Source of the DNA: Chaetomium olivaceum
Taxonomy: Eukaryota; Ascomycota; Sordariomycetes; Sordariales; Chaetomiaceae
Reading direction: 5' to 3'
Assembly: GCA_039881045.1 (NCBI GenBank)
Contig: JAYWVB010000012.1
Location: 1-64,000 of the forward strand
DNA: 64,000 nucleotides
Positions 23,894 to 33,021 of this stretch are shown in pieces (the first letter of the stretch is position 1; each line of letters starts with the position of its first letter). The position numbers and the translations under genes were made by a program. The notes below the pieces were generated by a model that was not told the origin of the DNA, did no database searches, and saw only the letters and a program-made list of their open reading frames with translations.

Positions 23894-24991
23894 TCACAGG
23901 TTCTTGGCGCGTCTGTTGGCCACGCGGAGCTTGCGGTCCAGCCCATCGGCCGCGTTGTTCGCGTTGTCCAGCATGGCATTCTGCAAGATAACCTCGTCGG
24001 TGATAGCCGTCCCGAGCTGGTTCAGCCGGTGCACCACCGCGCCCAGCTCGCTCACCCTCTGGTCCTGCTCCTGCGTAACCACCTTCTGTCGCTGCAACAC
24101 CCCCTCATTATCCAGCTCCCGCGTCTCCTCCGTCTCTGGCAGCGGCGCGCCAATCATCCTCCCCACCGGCCTGCGCGTGCCCACCAACTTCACCCGATCA
24201 CTCTCCGCCTGCTCCTTCCCACCACCCGCAGCACCACTCCCCCCCCTGGTAGCCAACGCCGCCGCCAGCTGATCCAACAACCCCTTCTCATACTTGGCCG
24301 CCTCGACCGCATCCCTCCTCCTCGTAAACTCCCCCCCACCCAACCTGCCCGCCTCCTTCATCACCCTCAACCCCTCCTCCAGCGGGCCCAACAGACTCCC
24401 CGCCTTGACCAGCGCCCGCCTCGCCTGCGCCTCCGCCTCCCTCACCTCGCCATCCGCCGTGGCATGCTCCTTCCGCGCGAGCGCGGCCCTCGCCACGCCC
24501 AGCTCGCGCTTCATCTCCTTGTTCAGATCGACCCACGTGGCCGGGTCGCTCGCGGCCGCGAGGTTGGCATCGCGCAGGCCGATCGCCGGCACGCGCGCCT
24601 CGATGCTCATGCCCGAAGCGGATGCCCCGCCGGGCGCGGCGGGCAAGTTGAGGAAGGCGCGCCAGGCGGGGGTGTCGCGCCAGCGGCGGTCGGGCGGCTC
24701 GGCGATGGCGCGGAGATAGCGCTCGAGCCCGGCGCGGCGTTGTTCGGTGAGTTCGGGCGAGGCGACGGTGGAGCGGAACCAGGATTTGCCGGGTAAGGGG
24801 GAAGGCGGCGGGGTGCCGACCAGGGAGGTGAGGGATTGGTGGAGGGCGGCGAAGTCGGAGTAGCGCTTTTGCACGACGAAGGAGCGGAGGGGTAGACGGA
24901 TGGTGATGTTGTAGAGGGTGTAGGGTTTGCTTTTGTCGGTGGGGGTGTGGAGGGAGGTGCTGGGGATGGAGATCTCGAGGGGCGGCGCCAT
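23894..24991 (-). CDS. vam7: Vam7-type vacuolar SNARE (PX + Qc-SNARE)
   Basis: A single exon encodes 365 residues. Residues 1-118 form a PX domain, with the phosphoinositide-binding basic patch RSFVVQKRYSDF near 36-47 and a Pro-rich loop after it. The middle is Ala/Glu/Arg-rich and helical. The C-terminal ~60 residues (QDQRVSELGAVVHRLNQLG onward) form a heptad SNARE motif of the Qc class. There is no transmembrane segment before the stop, as expected for Vam7, which is held at the vacuole by PX binding to PI3P and works in homotypic vacuole fusion with Vam3, Vti1 and Nyv1. The stop is UGA followed by CGG, and the frame stays open for 100 more codons (see next entry). Confidence 0.92.
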   Translation of the reverse strand: MAPPLEISIPSTSLHTPTDKSKPYTLYNITIRLPLRSFVVQKRYSDFAALHQSLTSLVGTPPPSPLPGKSWFRSTVASPELTEQRRAGLERYLRAIAEPPDRRWRDTPAWRAFLNLPAAPGGASASGMSIEARVPAIGLRDANLAAASDPATWVDLNKEMKRELGVARAALARKEHATADGEVREAEAQARRALVKAGSLLGPLEEGLRVMKEAGRLGGGEFTRRRDAVEAAKYEKGLLDQLAAALATRGGSGAAGGGKEQAESDRVKLVGTRRPVGRMIGAPLPETEETRELDNEGVLQRQKVVTQEQDQRVSELGAVVHRLNQLGTAITDEVILQNAMLDNANNAADGLDRKLRVANRRAKNL

Positions 24992-26398
24992 GGTGGGTTT
25001 GGTGGCGTTGCCTCTACTTGGTCAGGTTGTTATTGTTGTTGTTGTTGGGTGGCTGTTTGGGTTTGGTTTTGGGTGTTGGAAGACGGGATTCGGGGTGGCG
25101 GAATTGAGGTTTGGGTTGAGGATGGATGGACTCGGTAACGAATTCGAGTTCAAGTGGTCGAAGGATCGGAGGGTTGAAGAGGGTGGAGTTGAATACGGAC
25201 AATCACGGGGAAGGGCCGTTGGCGTTGGCCGGCCTGTTTCGGACGGTGGTTTCGAGTTCGGACGGTCTGCGCGGAGGGCGGCCCGGTCGGCTTGCTTTGT
25301 CGTTTAGCGCTTAACTGACCAGGTGAAAATAGTGGATATTGTATAATAGCAGCGAATAATGCAGAGACGTAGCGAAATAAACGGGTATCTCGTGAGGCGT
25401 GAAGAAAGACAGAAACAGAGAGGATGATGGCAGGAACCTTGATGATGCTCGGTGCCTGGCGGTGTTCTGGGCACGAGATCGCTGGTGTCATCGACTGCCG
25501 GGCTGGATCGAGACCTGATTGGCCGGTGGACGATAAGGCCTGGTCCCAGACCCAGACCCTTGCTCGCTTGTCCGCCATCATCGCAAGCAAGCAACACTGC
25601 AACAGAGTAACTACGAGCCACCACAAAACGGGTCGCTCGCCTCGCCTAACATGTGCGCAGTCGGCTACGATATGGCTGGGTGTAATGTGCCATTTGTGCA
25701 TAATATGTGCATCGCCCGCTCACCGTGTCACCGAGTTCTAGCCTTCAATTGACTGACATCGCCAAGTCTACCAGATCTGGGACAAGGATGGAGCAAGAGA
25801 CGCCACATACAGATTACAGCTTTGGAAGTCTGCTATGGCGTCTTCCATGCACGTTTAATACTAATCATGGAAAAGGAGCTTCCTTAAACAACCCGGTTCT
25901 AGTTCCACCGCTGCTGGTAGGATCGCAATGATCGTCACTTTCTCCTCTCAGCCCTCCCGAGCCGCTCACGTGCCGCTGTACTATTTCCCGCAGAAGTCAG
26001 AAGCTTGACACCACATTTGCCGGCATCCGAACGGACGCCTTGGTATTTGCCGTCGCTGATATAGCATAACCACACCACCGGTTAAGGATCCTGGTAGTGC
26101 GGAGCCCAGCCGATTCGCGGGTGCTTCGCCTCATGTTCTGTCGTCTTCATTATCAACTCGTCGCTGACTCGCTACAGTATATGAAGGGAGCCGTTCAGGT
26201 TTTCCAGCTTCTGCATGGAAGTCCCAATCTCGAAATGCCGAGAAAGAGAGACGTAGAGTTGAGCAGGGGCTAGAACCTAAGTATATATATAAGCTGGCAT
26301 AGAAGCAGGGCAACAGAGTTATGGTCTCCGCCTTCTCCTCTCCAGGACTATTCCAGAACCAGACTTGCCAAACCCAGATACAGTGATCCCCCTTCAAC
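24992..26398. other. Divergent intergenic region, 1.4 kb
   Basis: This holds the promoters of vam7 (-) and the DUF1996 gene (+). The 183-codon minus frame at 25150-25701 has no domain. The only element I can point to is the TATA-like run at 26282-26293, listed separately. Confidence 0.6.
26282..26293 (+). promoter_or_regulatory. TATA box of the DUF1996 gene
   Basis: TATATATATAAG lies 106 nt before the ATG at 26399, a normal spacing for a fungal TATA element. No other A/T run of this type occurs nearby. Confidence 0.6.
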
Positions 26399-27703
26399 AT
26401 GAAGACACTCACAGCAGCCCTCGCGCTGATCGCGCCTGTTCAGGCCGGTCTCCGCTTCCCCTGCTCGACCTTGACGATCCAGCGCCTTGACCCCGTCGTC
26501 CAGCCGGGCGCCATCCCGGCCGCCCATGTCCACCACATCGTCGGCGGCAACGCCTTCAACGCCACCATGGAAGGTGACGTCGGTGAGAGGGCCACCTGTA
26601 CAACCTGCCAGATGGCCGAGGACTTTTCGAACTACTGGACTGCCCACCTGTACTTCAAGCATCCCAACGGCTCCTACCACCGCGTGCCTGTTCTTCCCGT
26701 CCAGCCCCTCCTAGGCGGCTCGCAGGGCGCCCAGGGCGGACTCACCGTCTACTACACCCAGTTCGACCTGCTGAGGGATAACCTTAATCAGCAGAAGGTC
26801 CAGTCCTTCAAACCGGTAACGCTCCAGCCCCCTTTTTCATCATCTGGTCCCGACCAAATGCCGCAGGTTTCTAACCCCAAATACCTACCTACCTAGGGTT
26901 TCCGCATGACTGTGGGCAGCCCGACCGTGAGCGGCAAGCCTCAGGTCGGCATCCGTTACCAGTGCCTGCAAGGCCAGAACAGAGGTCGCGAGTTGGACGA
27001 CTTCCCCACGGGGCCCTGCTCGAGCGGCATCTTTACCACCCACCATTTCCCCGCGTCAGTTTAACCCTTCTTCCTTCCCTCCCCACTTTACCATTCTTTC
27101 CTCGTCACCCTCCGCAACCCCCCTCAAACCTCAACCACCCCCAAACTAACCCTCACCCCTATTTCCCCCCTCCCCAGCTGCTGGGACGGCAAGAACCTCG
27201 ACTCGCCCGACCACCAGTCGCACATGTACAACACGATCCGCAGCGACGGCTTCACCAACGCCCCCGCCTGCCCCGCCTCGCACCCAGTGCGCATGCCGCA
27301 AGTGGCCTACGAAACGGTCTGGGACACGTCCAAATTCAACTCCCTCTGGGAGTCCGGCGCGCCTAACCCCTTCGTGTGGAGCTTCGAGGGCACTGCGGGG
27401 GGATCACATGCGGACTATATGTTCGGCTGGAAGGGGGATTCGCTGCAGAGGGCGATGGATAAGTCGGAGTGTTTCTATGATGGGTGTGGCTCGATCACCA
27501 AGCAGGCGATGAGCGTGGCGAATCAGTGCACGATTAAGGAGACGGTGAAGGAGCAGACGGATGGCTGTGAGTTTCTTTTATTTCCTTGTGACCTTGTGAC
27601 CTTGTGACGTTTCTTTGAGGAGTGGTGGGAGGGTGGAGATGTTTGCTGCCAGTGCTAATGTGTTGTGTGTGAAATAGGGTTGATGAAGCTTCCAGGCCAA
27701 TGA
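26399..27703 (+). CDS. Secreted DUF1996 protein
   Basis: Four exons, 26399..26815, 26897..27054, 27178..27566 and 27678..27703, give 329 residues. The N-terminus is a signal peptide (MKTLTAALALIAPVQA), so the protein is exported. The mature part starts with an RFPCSTLTIQRLDPVVQPG segment and a His-rich AHVHHIVGG motif typical of DUF1996. It ends in DGWLMKLPGQ, where the last intron splits the Trp codon and leaves a 26-nt final exon. Conserved Cys residues (GPCSSG, ACPASHP, ECFYDGC) suggest disulphides. The family is common in filamentous fungi, often beside WSC or cellulose-binding modules; its activity is not established. No such extra module is present here. Confidence 0.9.
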
Positions 27704-28065
27704 TTACGTAAGGTAGGTAAGGTAGAATGACATTGACGTGACGGGATGAAGGGAACGCATGGTGCGGCGTTCCGAGAGGAGTGGCATTCGTCTGTCTTGA
27801 TGTCCGTTTGTACGGTACGAGTTGGGAGTAGGTGTGAGAGTGTGTTGCGAGATTTCATCTTCTTCTGTAGTAACCACAACCTCATGACTGTCTGATGGAT
27901 TTCCCAGCTTAACCTGTGCTCAACCTGCAACTCAAGTTGTTGGCCCCGTGTCGTACTTCAAAACGGCCCTTCCCCGTGAGTTGGTTTACGAACGAGCTTG
28001 CGTCGGCGCGGGCTTTCATACTTGTTATTACTTGACTGTGACGTCTGATTAATACAATCGACCAT
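27704..28065. other. Intergenic 3' of the DUF1996 gene
   Basis: These 360 nt are the 3' flank of the DUF1996 gene and run to the transposon insertion. I see nothing else in them. Confidence 0.55.
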
Positions 28066-28073
28066 TATTCGTG
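28066..28073. repeat. Left target-site duplication TATTCGTG
   Basis: Identical to the 8 bp at 28625-28632 on the other side of the element. Confidence 0.85.
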
Positions 28074-28624
28074 GAGAGAGCATTTTCGGACCGTAGCCAC
28101 GGGACCTCATGGACCGTATCGATCTCCATAACCCTCGCATGCTCGTCTGCCATCCTGGTGTATCGACGAATATAGGTGATTAAATGTACTAGTCTAAGGA
28201 TTAGTTGATAACCTAACAATAGTGGAGGTTAGGTATGATTATTTTATTTTATTTTCCTTTTTCTTATTTTACTTTCCTTTCTTCTCTTATTGTATGTTAT
28301 TCCTTTCTTTGTTTTCTTTTCTTCCCCTATATTCTTTTGTTCTTTTTATACTCCTTTTCCCTTTCTTCTATCCGCTTCTCTATTTTTACTTTCTTTTCTT
28401 ATTATACTTGTTCTTTCTCATTTTCTTATTTTCTTTATTTATTTCTTGTTTTTTACTGCTCTCTCCTATTTCCCTTTCTATCCCCTTCTTTTTTCTTAGC
28501 TGATGTTCTTCTCTTAGCGTATTTACTTGTTTTACTATTCATTTCGTTAGCTATGTATCAATCGAAGCGACCTACGTGAGACGGTCCGAAGGGATCAATG
28601 GGTACGGTCCGAAAATGCTCCCTC
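28074..28624. mobile_element. 551-bp MITE with 22-bp TIRs and 8-bp TSD (hAT-like)
   Basis: The left end 28074-28095 and the right end 28603-28624 are inverted copies differing at one base. Both share the core GAGCATTTTCGGACCGTA. The element is flanked on both sides by TATTCGTG (28066-28073 and 28625-28632), an 8-bp target site duplication. Each end carries a second GGACCGT about 22-24 nt inward, which looks like a subterminal transposase-binding repeat. The interior has no transposase and consists largely of a T/C-rich tract (28233-28500). Eight-bp duplications are typical of hAT elements; the terminal bases are not the canonical CAG of hAT, so the superfamily is an inference. Confidence 0.85.
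28233..28500 (+). repeat. Pyrimidine-rich (T/C) tract inside the MITE
   Basis: About 270 nt are almost free of G and mostly T and C in irregular order, with scattered A. The apparent Phe/Leu/Ser-rich frames here only reflect this composition. Confidence 0.85.
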
Positions 28625-28632
28625 TATTCGTG
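28625..28632. repeat. Right target-site duplication TATTCGTG
   Basis: Perfect copy of 28066-28073, directly after the right inverted repeat. Confidence 0.85.
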
Positions 28633-28971
28633 ACCTCTGCCGACCGCAACATTACACCTCAAAAGTGAGCCAACATCAAGCACCAAAAACCTATCAGCCC
28701 TCAGTCATGTTCTCGCAGACGGTAAATTGTGCGCGGGCTATGCTAAAAAGCCAAAGGGTGGCGGTGCCGCAGCACCAGACAGTGCGGGGTATAGAGGGCA
28801 ACCCCATCCCAAGATAAGCCCTCAGTCGTTGCCGACCGCGCTCTGTGTCATATGCATCGTGTGTTTCAGGCGGGACGTGCCCGTAACCCGATAATTACCT
28901 CCTCATAGCTTCCACCAGACTCCCCTGTCCCCTTCGCCCCTCCGACCCCTCCTGCCAGAGCCTGCAGCCCC
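28633..28971. other. Intergenic between the MITE and EB1
   Basis: These 340 nt are the 3' flank of the EB1 gene. No feature was recognised. Confidence 0.55.
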
Positions 28972-29951
28972 TTAAAACGTCTCTTGGTCGTCCACCACCT
29001 GCTCCGCGGCGTCGGGAATTTCGAAGCCCTCCTCGGTCGAGTAGAGGATGGTCTGGATCTGCTTGACGAGTCCGTCTTCGGGCTTCTCCAGCTCGGGGTC
29101 TTCCTCGACGGCCTGCTGGACAAGGAGCTCAATGTCGCGCAGCTTGCTGAAGTAGAAGTCGCGCTCCCGCTCCAGCCCGACGACCGTCTCCTTCAGCGTG
29201 TTGTTCTCCTGCTGCAGGGCGGCGCTCGCCGCGCCGCCCGCCTTGACACCGCCGGCCCGAGGGCCCGTGGTCGGGGTCGTGCCGCCGGGGCGTCTCGCAG
29301 CGCCGCTGGCCGCCCGAGGAGCCGCACCGCCACCGGCGGGCAGCGCGCCGCCTTTCCGTCGGCCGACAGCATCGTAGTCGCCGCCCGGGTAGTACTGGTC
29401 CCAAAACTTCTTCGTCCACTGAAGGAACTCGAGGTTGTCCTGCATCTTGCACTTCACGAGCGACTCGACGGGGATCGACCGCTCGACACGGTGCTTCGTG
29501 AATGTGTCTATTCCAGCAGGGCTTGGTGAGCAATGGGTGCCAAATTAAAACACGAGGACCTCGTTCTTGGCGGACATACTCTGCAGAACTTTGAAGTTCT
29601 GGATGTAGGCATATTCGGAGTTGACGTTGAACTTGACGCGCGACATGGGCACGTCAAGGAAGATGCTGTCGTACACCTGGCAGAGGGCGGCGCTGTTGTG
29701 GTGGATTTGCGTGGTCAGCCTAGGTAACATAACTTTTTGCGCGCGACCGCGATGGGGGAGGGGCTGAGGAACCTACCCGGTGCCACACTGCTCGACCTTT
29801 GTGATGTTGAGCTGCAGGAGGCTGTTGAGCCATTGCACAAGTTCTTGCCTGTCGGAGGGATTGCCTGTCAGTTTGTGTCCCGGAGCGTGTCGATCGCGCG
29901 CGTCGTCGACTTCTGCGGGAATCGGGTAGAAACGAACCGAGATTCGCCCAT
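28972..29951 (-). CDS. EB1-family microtubule plus-end tracking protein
   Basis: Four exons, complement(28972..29507, 29580..29692, 29777..29848, 29938..29951), encode 244 residues; the first exon is only 14 nt. The N-terminal calponin-homology domain (residues ~1-110) contains the family hallmarks VEQCGTGAALCQVYDS, DVPMSRVKFNV and YAYIQNFKVLQ. A basic Gly/Ala/Pro/Arg linker follows. The C-terminal EB1 dimerisation coiled coil (ERERDFYFSKLRDIE, ~182-225) ends in an acidic tail. Homologues are yeast Bim1 and fission yeast Mal3, which bind growing microtubule tips and recruit other tip proteins. Length and domain order are normal. All introns have standard donors and acceptors, and the acceptor choice at 29693 is fixed by the CGTGAALC motif. 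Confidence 0.95.
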
Positions 29952-31187
29952 CTTGACTGCTGTGGATGTGCTGTACGGGATGATGCGGGGATTTGCGATG
30001 AGGGATCCGTGACCAGAGTCGCAAACGAAGGGAAGGGTGCGGTGGAAGAGGTCGCGTTTACTAGAGCAGAACAACAAAAGCAGAAGTCCAGGCAGCGACG
30101 AGAGGTGTGATAAATTGGGAGGAACTTTCTGCTCCATTCGCCGCCAGTTGACATCTTCCAAATCAGAACCGAAAATCGGGCGTCGGCCAATCAACCATGG
30201 TGGGGGTTCAAGGGTGATGCAATATTGATTGGCCCGTGCGTTAAGCGATAGCACGTGAGGAAGCAGAATTGTGTCTGGTCCCTTCTCCTGAGAACGCTGC
30301 CTTGTTTACACAATATGTTTACTTTCTGCTCTCCAGTTCGGTTTCAACACACAATTCCAAGTCTGTGACTCGTCGCAACCTCTGACAAATTCCAAAAGTA
30401 TCTTCAAATGATTGCATACAACAGGAATTTGTATGCAGAAACCGTCCTCTTCAATGTTTCCGCCGGCATCCGCGGAAGCTTCATCTCCTTGGCGACCTTG
30501 GCACGCCGCTCTCAATATGGTTCAATGACCTGAAGCAGCATTCTGAGAACCCCTTGCGATGCAAGGCTTGTAGGTAGTTATCCGAGAGTTATACTGTTGA
30601 CAATGAACCGACAAGCAAACAGCTGGCGCGGCTGGGGAAGGGTTCAATAAGTTGTTGTCCTGGGAAACTGTAATTTTTTGAAGAGCAACAATACTTCTAT
30701 GAATTGAAAACGCGGACTTCCAAATTGGTTGAAAAAGTCGTGACGGATACCGAAGTGGCAATTGATGAGCTAGCCGAAGAGCTTCAAGTTGAGCCAGCCG
30801 CGATTCAGAAGTCTTCAGTTGACATTAAAGCCAAAACCGGGGTTTCAATGCTTGTGCTCAGGGCTACCAACTTAACAGTATCCTACCTTCATAGTTTGCA
30901 GTTATTTCAGTTGCCCTTTATCGAGTTGTTTCCGTGCCTGTCAAGCAAGTCTCGATTAAGCCGGACTACCTCTCCAAGGTGCTCACCAAGAGCATTCATC
31001 TGAGTTGAGTGGTTTAAACCCTCCCGTCGCACAAAACCACAACCCTAGGACCGAGCAACCATCCAACCCCGCTTGAATGCAGGCCGGACTCGCAAACGCG
31101 ACTTCGCACTGCCGCATTAAGGTCTTACAAACTGTTCTCTACCGCATCAATTTAGACTTTATCTGACCGTGGGTGTTATAGAAGACC
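29952..31187. other. Divergent intergenic region, 1.2 kb
   Basis: This is promoter territory for EB1 (-) and the GT8-like gene (+). A 99-codon plus frame from 30704 has a protein-like charged start but no ATG, domain or splice partner that I can identify. Confidence 0.55.
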
Positions 31188-32096
31188 ATGGAAACCGAAA
31201 CAACAGGCCGCCGTGTTTGGGCAGTAGTGCTCCAGGATAGACAGTGCTTACCCGGAGTGCTCGTTCTCGACTACGCTCTTCGAAAGCAAGGCACCAAGTA
31301 CCCTTTGATAGTAATTATGACGCACGAAGCGGCAACAGATGCAGACATCACCGAGGTTCTTGGTGCTGCGGACATCACCGTGGAGTTTGTTGACACGATA
31401 TTTGCCGAGGAACGAGGCAAACAATACACCGGTAACTGGCAAAAGCTATCAGCCTGGAGCCTCACAAACTACGAGGTCCGTCAACACACTCCCAACACTG
31501 GACACCTATTAAATCAAAGAAACCAACGCACTAACAACCCCCCCCCCCGCCGCCCACACCAACAGCGAATCGTCCTCCTCGACAGCAACCACCTAATCCT
31601 CCAACCCATCGACGACCTCCATCAAGCCTACACCTTCTCCGGCAACAACGACTGCATCGCCGCGGTCCCCGTCACTCCCGGCTACCCCCACACCAGCACC
31701 ATCATCCTCCACCCCTCGCTAGACCAATTTGCCCACCTCCAAAACAAGCTCAACGAGTATTTCTTCCCCGCAATTGACGTACAAGGCGTGCTAATCATGG
31801 CCTACCCCAACCGTTTGGCATCGCTGTCGTATGTGTACAACGCCCTTGAGTCGAAACGAAACTCGGACATCTACCGCCTGGCTTGGGAGGGGTCGGAGGT
31901 TAAGGTGCGGTTGTATGATCTTGGAAGGCCGTGGGAAGAGGGGAGGAGGGATGGAGGCGGGCCGGTGGAGGAGTGGCTGGAGGTGTGGAGGGAGATAAGG
32001 AGGAAGTGGGTTGGTGATGGGGTTTGGGGTTTTTATTTGGAGAGTAGGCGGTTGTGGGAGAAAGTTCTTGAGCCGATGGTTGGTGATGAGTTGTGA
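31188..32096 (+). CDS. Divergent GT8-type glycosyltransferase
   Basis: Two exons, 31188..31475 and 31566..32096, give 272 residues. The 90-nt intron has a GTCCGT donor, a CTAAC branch site and a CAG acceptor; its length is a multiple of three without a stop, so retention would not break the frame. The N-terminus (residues 9-100) resembles the GT8 nucleotide-sugar fold seen in glycogenin and galactinol synthases (AVVLQDRQCLPGVLVLDYAL; KLSAWSLTNYERIVLLD). The metal-binding DxD position reads DSN, and the usual C-terminal HxxGxxKPW motif appears as YDLGRPW without the His. It may therefore be inactive or use another chemistry. No signal peptide is seen. Confidence 0.75.
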   Translation: METETTGRRVWAVVLQDRQCLPGVLVLDYALRKQGTKYPLIVIMTHEAATDADITEVLGAADITVEFVDTIFAEERGKQYTGNWQKLSAWSLTNYEVRQHTPNTGHLLNQRNQRTNNPPPRRPHQQRIVLLDSNHLILQPIDDLHQAYTFSGNNDCIAAVPVTPGYPHTSTIILHPSLDQFAHLQNKLNEYFFPAIDVQGVLIMAYPNRLASLSYVYNALESKRNSDIYRLAWEGSEVKVRLYDLGRPWEEGRRDGGGPVEEWLEVWREIRRKWVGDGVWGFYLESRRLWEKVLEPMVGDEL

Positions 32097-32101
32097 GGCG
32101 G

Positions 32102-32314
32102 TTAGGGCGGCTGGTCGTCGATCAAGAGAGTGGTCCTCAACTTGTCAAGGTCTTCCAGCGTAGTATTGGGACACAGACTCCACCTAACCACCATGCTTTC
32201 AATGCAAAAGTGTTGGCAGTTGTTGGTAAGGGCCTGGTATTTGGCATGAATCTCGGTGACCCTTTCAAGGTGAAGTTGGTGGCATTCACTCGCGGGGTCG
32301 CACTCGCGGCTCAT
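32102..32314 (-). CDS. Possible gene fragment with NNCQHFC motif
   Basis: A 70-codon minus frame ends tail-to-tail 5 nt from the GT8-like stop. It contains NNCQHFC, which resembles the Cys box of LRAT/NlpC-like and related fungal proteins, in a plausible helical context. A short upstream frame from about 32395 is stopped after 11 codons, so an intact gene is not visible. It may be a relic or a chance frame; no function is assigned. Confidence 0.25.
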   Translation of the reverse strand: MSRECDPASECHQLHLERVTEIHAKYQALTNNCQHFCIESMVVRWSLCPNTTLEDLDKLRTTLLIDDQPP

Positions 32315-32594
32315 GGGGGGGCGGGAAAGGCAGCCTCGGGGCAGTCTAGGGGGCAGCCTAGAATTCCGAGATTGGGTGTGTGTGGGCGACCATTGTGACT
32401 GGTTGTTGTAGCCCGTCTCCTCCAGAATGTGTGCGACGTCTCATCTCATTCGTCGAGTAGAATACATGTAACTATTACAAGAGGCACCATAGCACCTCAA
32501 ATTGCACCTCAAAATCTACCAGCCGGTAGCTTTGTTCTCCCAACCCAAACCTCAATCCTGTGGTGGCGGCGAAGCAATCGATGACAAGTTGCGT

Positions 32595-33021
32595 TTACTG
32601 GTCAGAAGTCAGCATGGCCATGGCCGCTTGATGGACAAACAAAGACAGAAAGATGATTGCGCACCTGCGTGGAGCCCTGCATCCAGGCCAAGGGATAGCC
32701 TTGACGCAGGTACTGGTCCCGGCGACTCTGGTTCCAGCCAGAAATGATCATCCCCCCGCCGTATTGAGGTTCGGGCTCGGGCTTTGGCGCTTGAGTGGTT
32801 GTTTGGATAGGCGCCTGTTGAGGAGTGTCGTCCATGTCCACATCGATAGACGCGGGTGTCGAGGGAGTGGATTCGCCTAGGCTGGGAGTGGAATCGCGTG
32901 TCGACGCGTCCATGTCCCATTGGCGCGCCCTCTTCGGGAGGTGCTGGTCATTGGGGCCATGCAACTCCGGCTCGTCGCGGCATCGCTTGCGGGAGCTGTC
33001 AATCTGCATGGCGAAATCCAT
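32595..33021 (-). CDS. Small Ser/Thr/Pro-rich protein, stop codon alone in last exon
   Basis: Exon 1 (33021..32665) encodes 119 residues. The intron 32664-32598 (GTGCGC donor, CTGAC branch, CAG acceptor) is followed at once by TAA (32597..32595), so the last coding exon is only the stop codon. The N-terminus has a basic RKRCRDE and PKRAR stretch that could be a nuclear localisation signal. The middle is Ser/Thr/Pro/Asp-rich, and the C-terminal ~25 residues (MIISGWNQSRRDQYLRQGYP) look ordered. The family is not recognised. If the intron were retained, 20 further residues would be added before a stop at 32602. Confidence 0.6.

Noticed and set aside
28222..28579. Phe/Leu/Ser-rich frames of 69-114 codons
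   Set aside because: They only reflect the T/C tract inside the MITE.
30704..31003. Plus frame with charged, protein-like start
   Set aside because: No ATG at its start, no domain, no splice partner; left as non-coding although a relic cannot be excluded.
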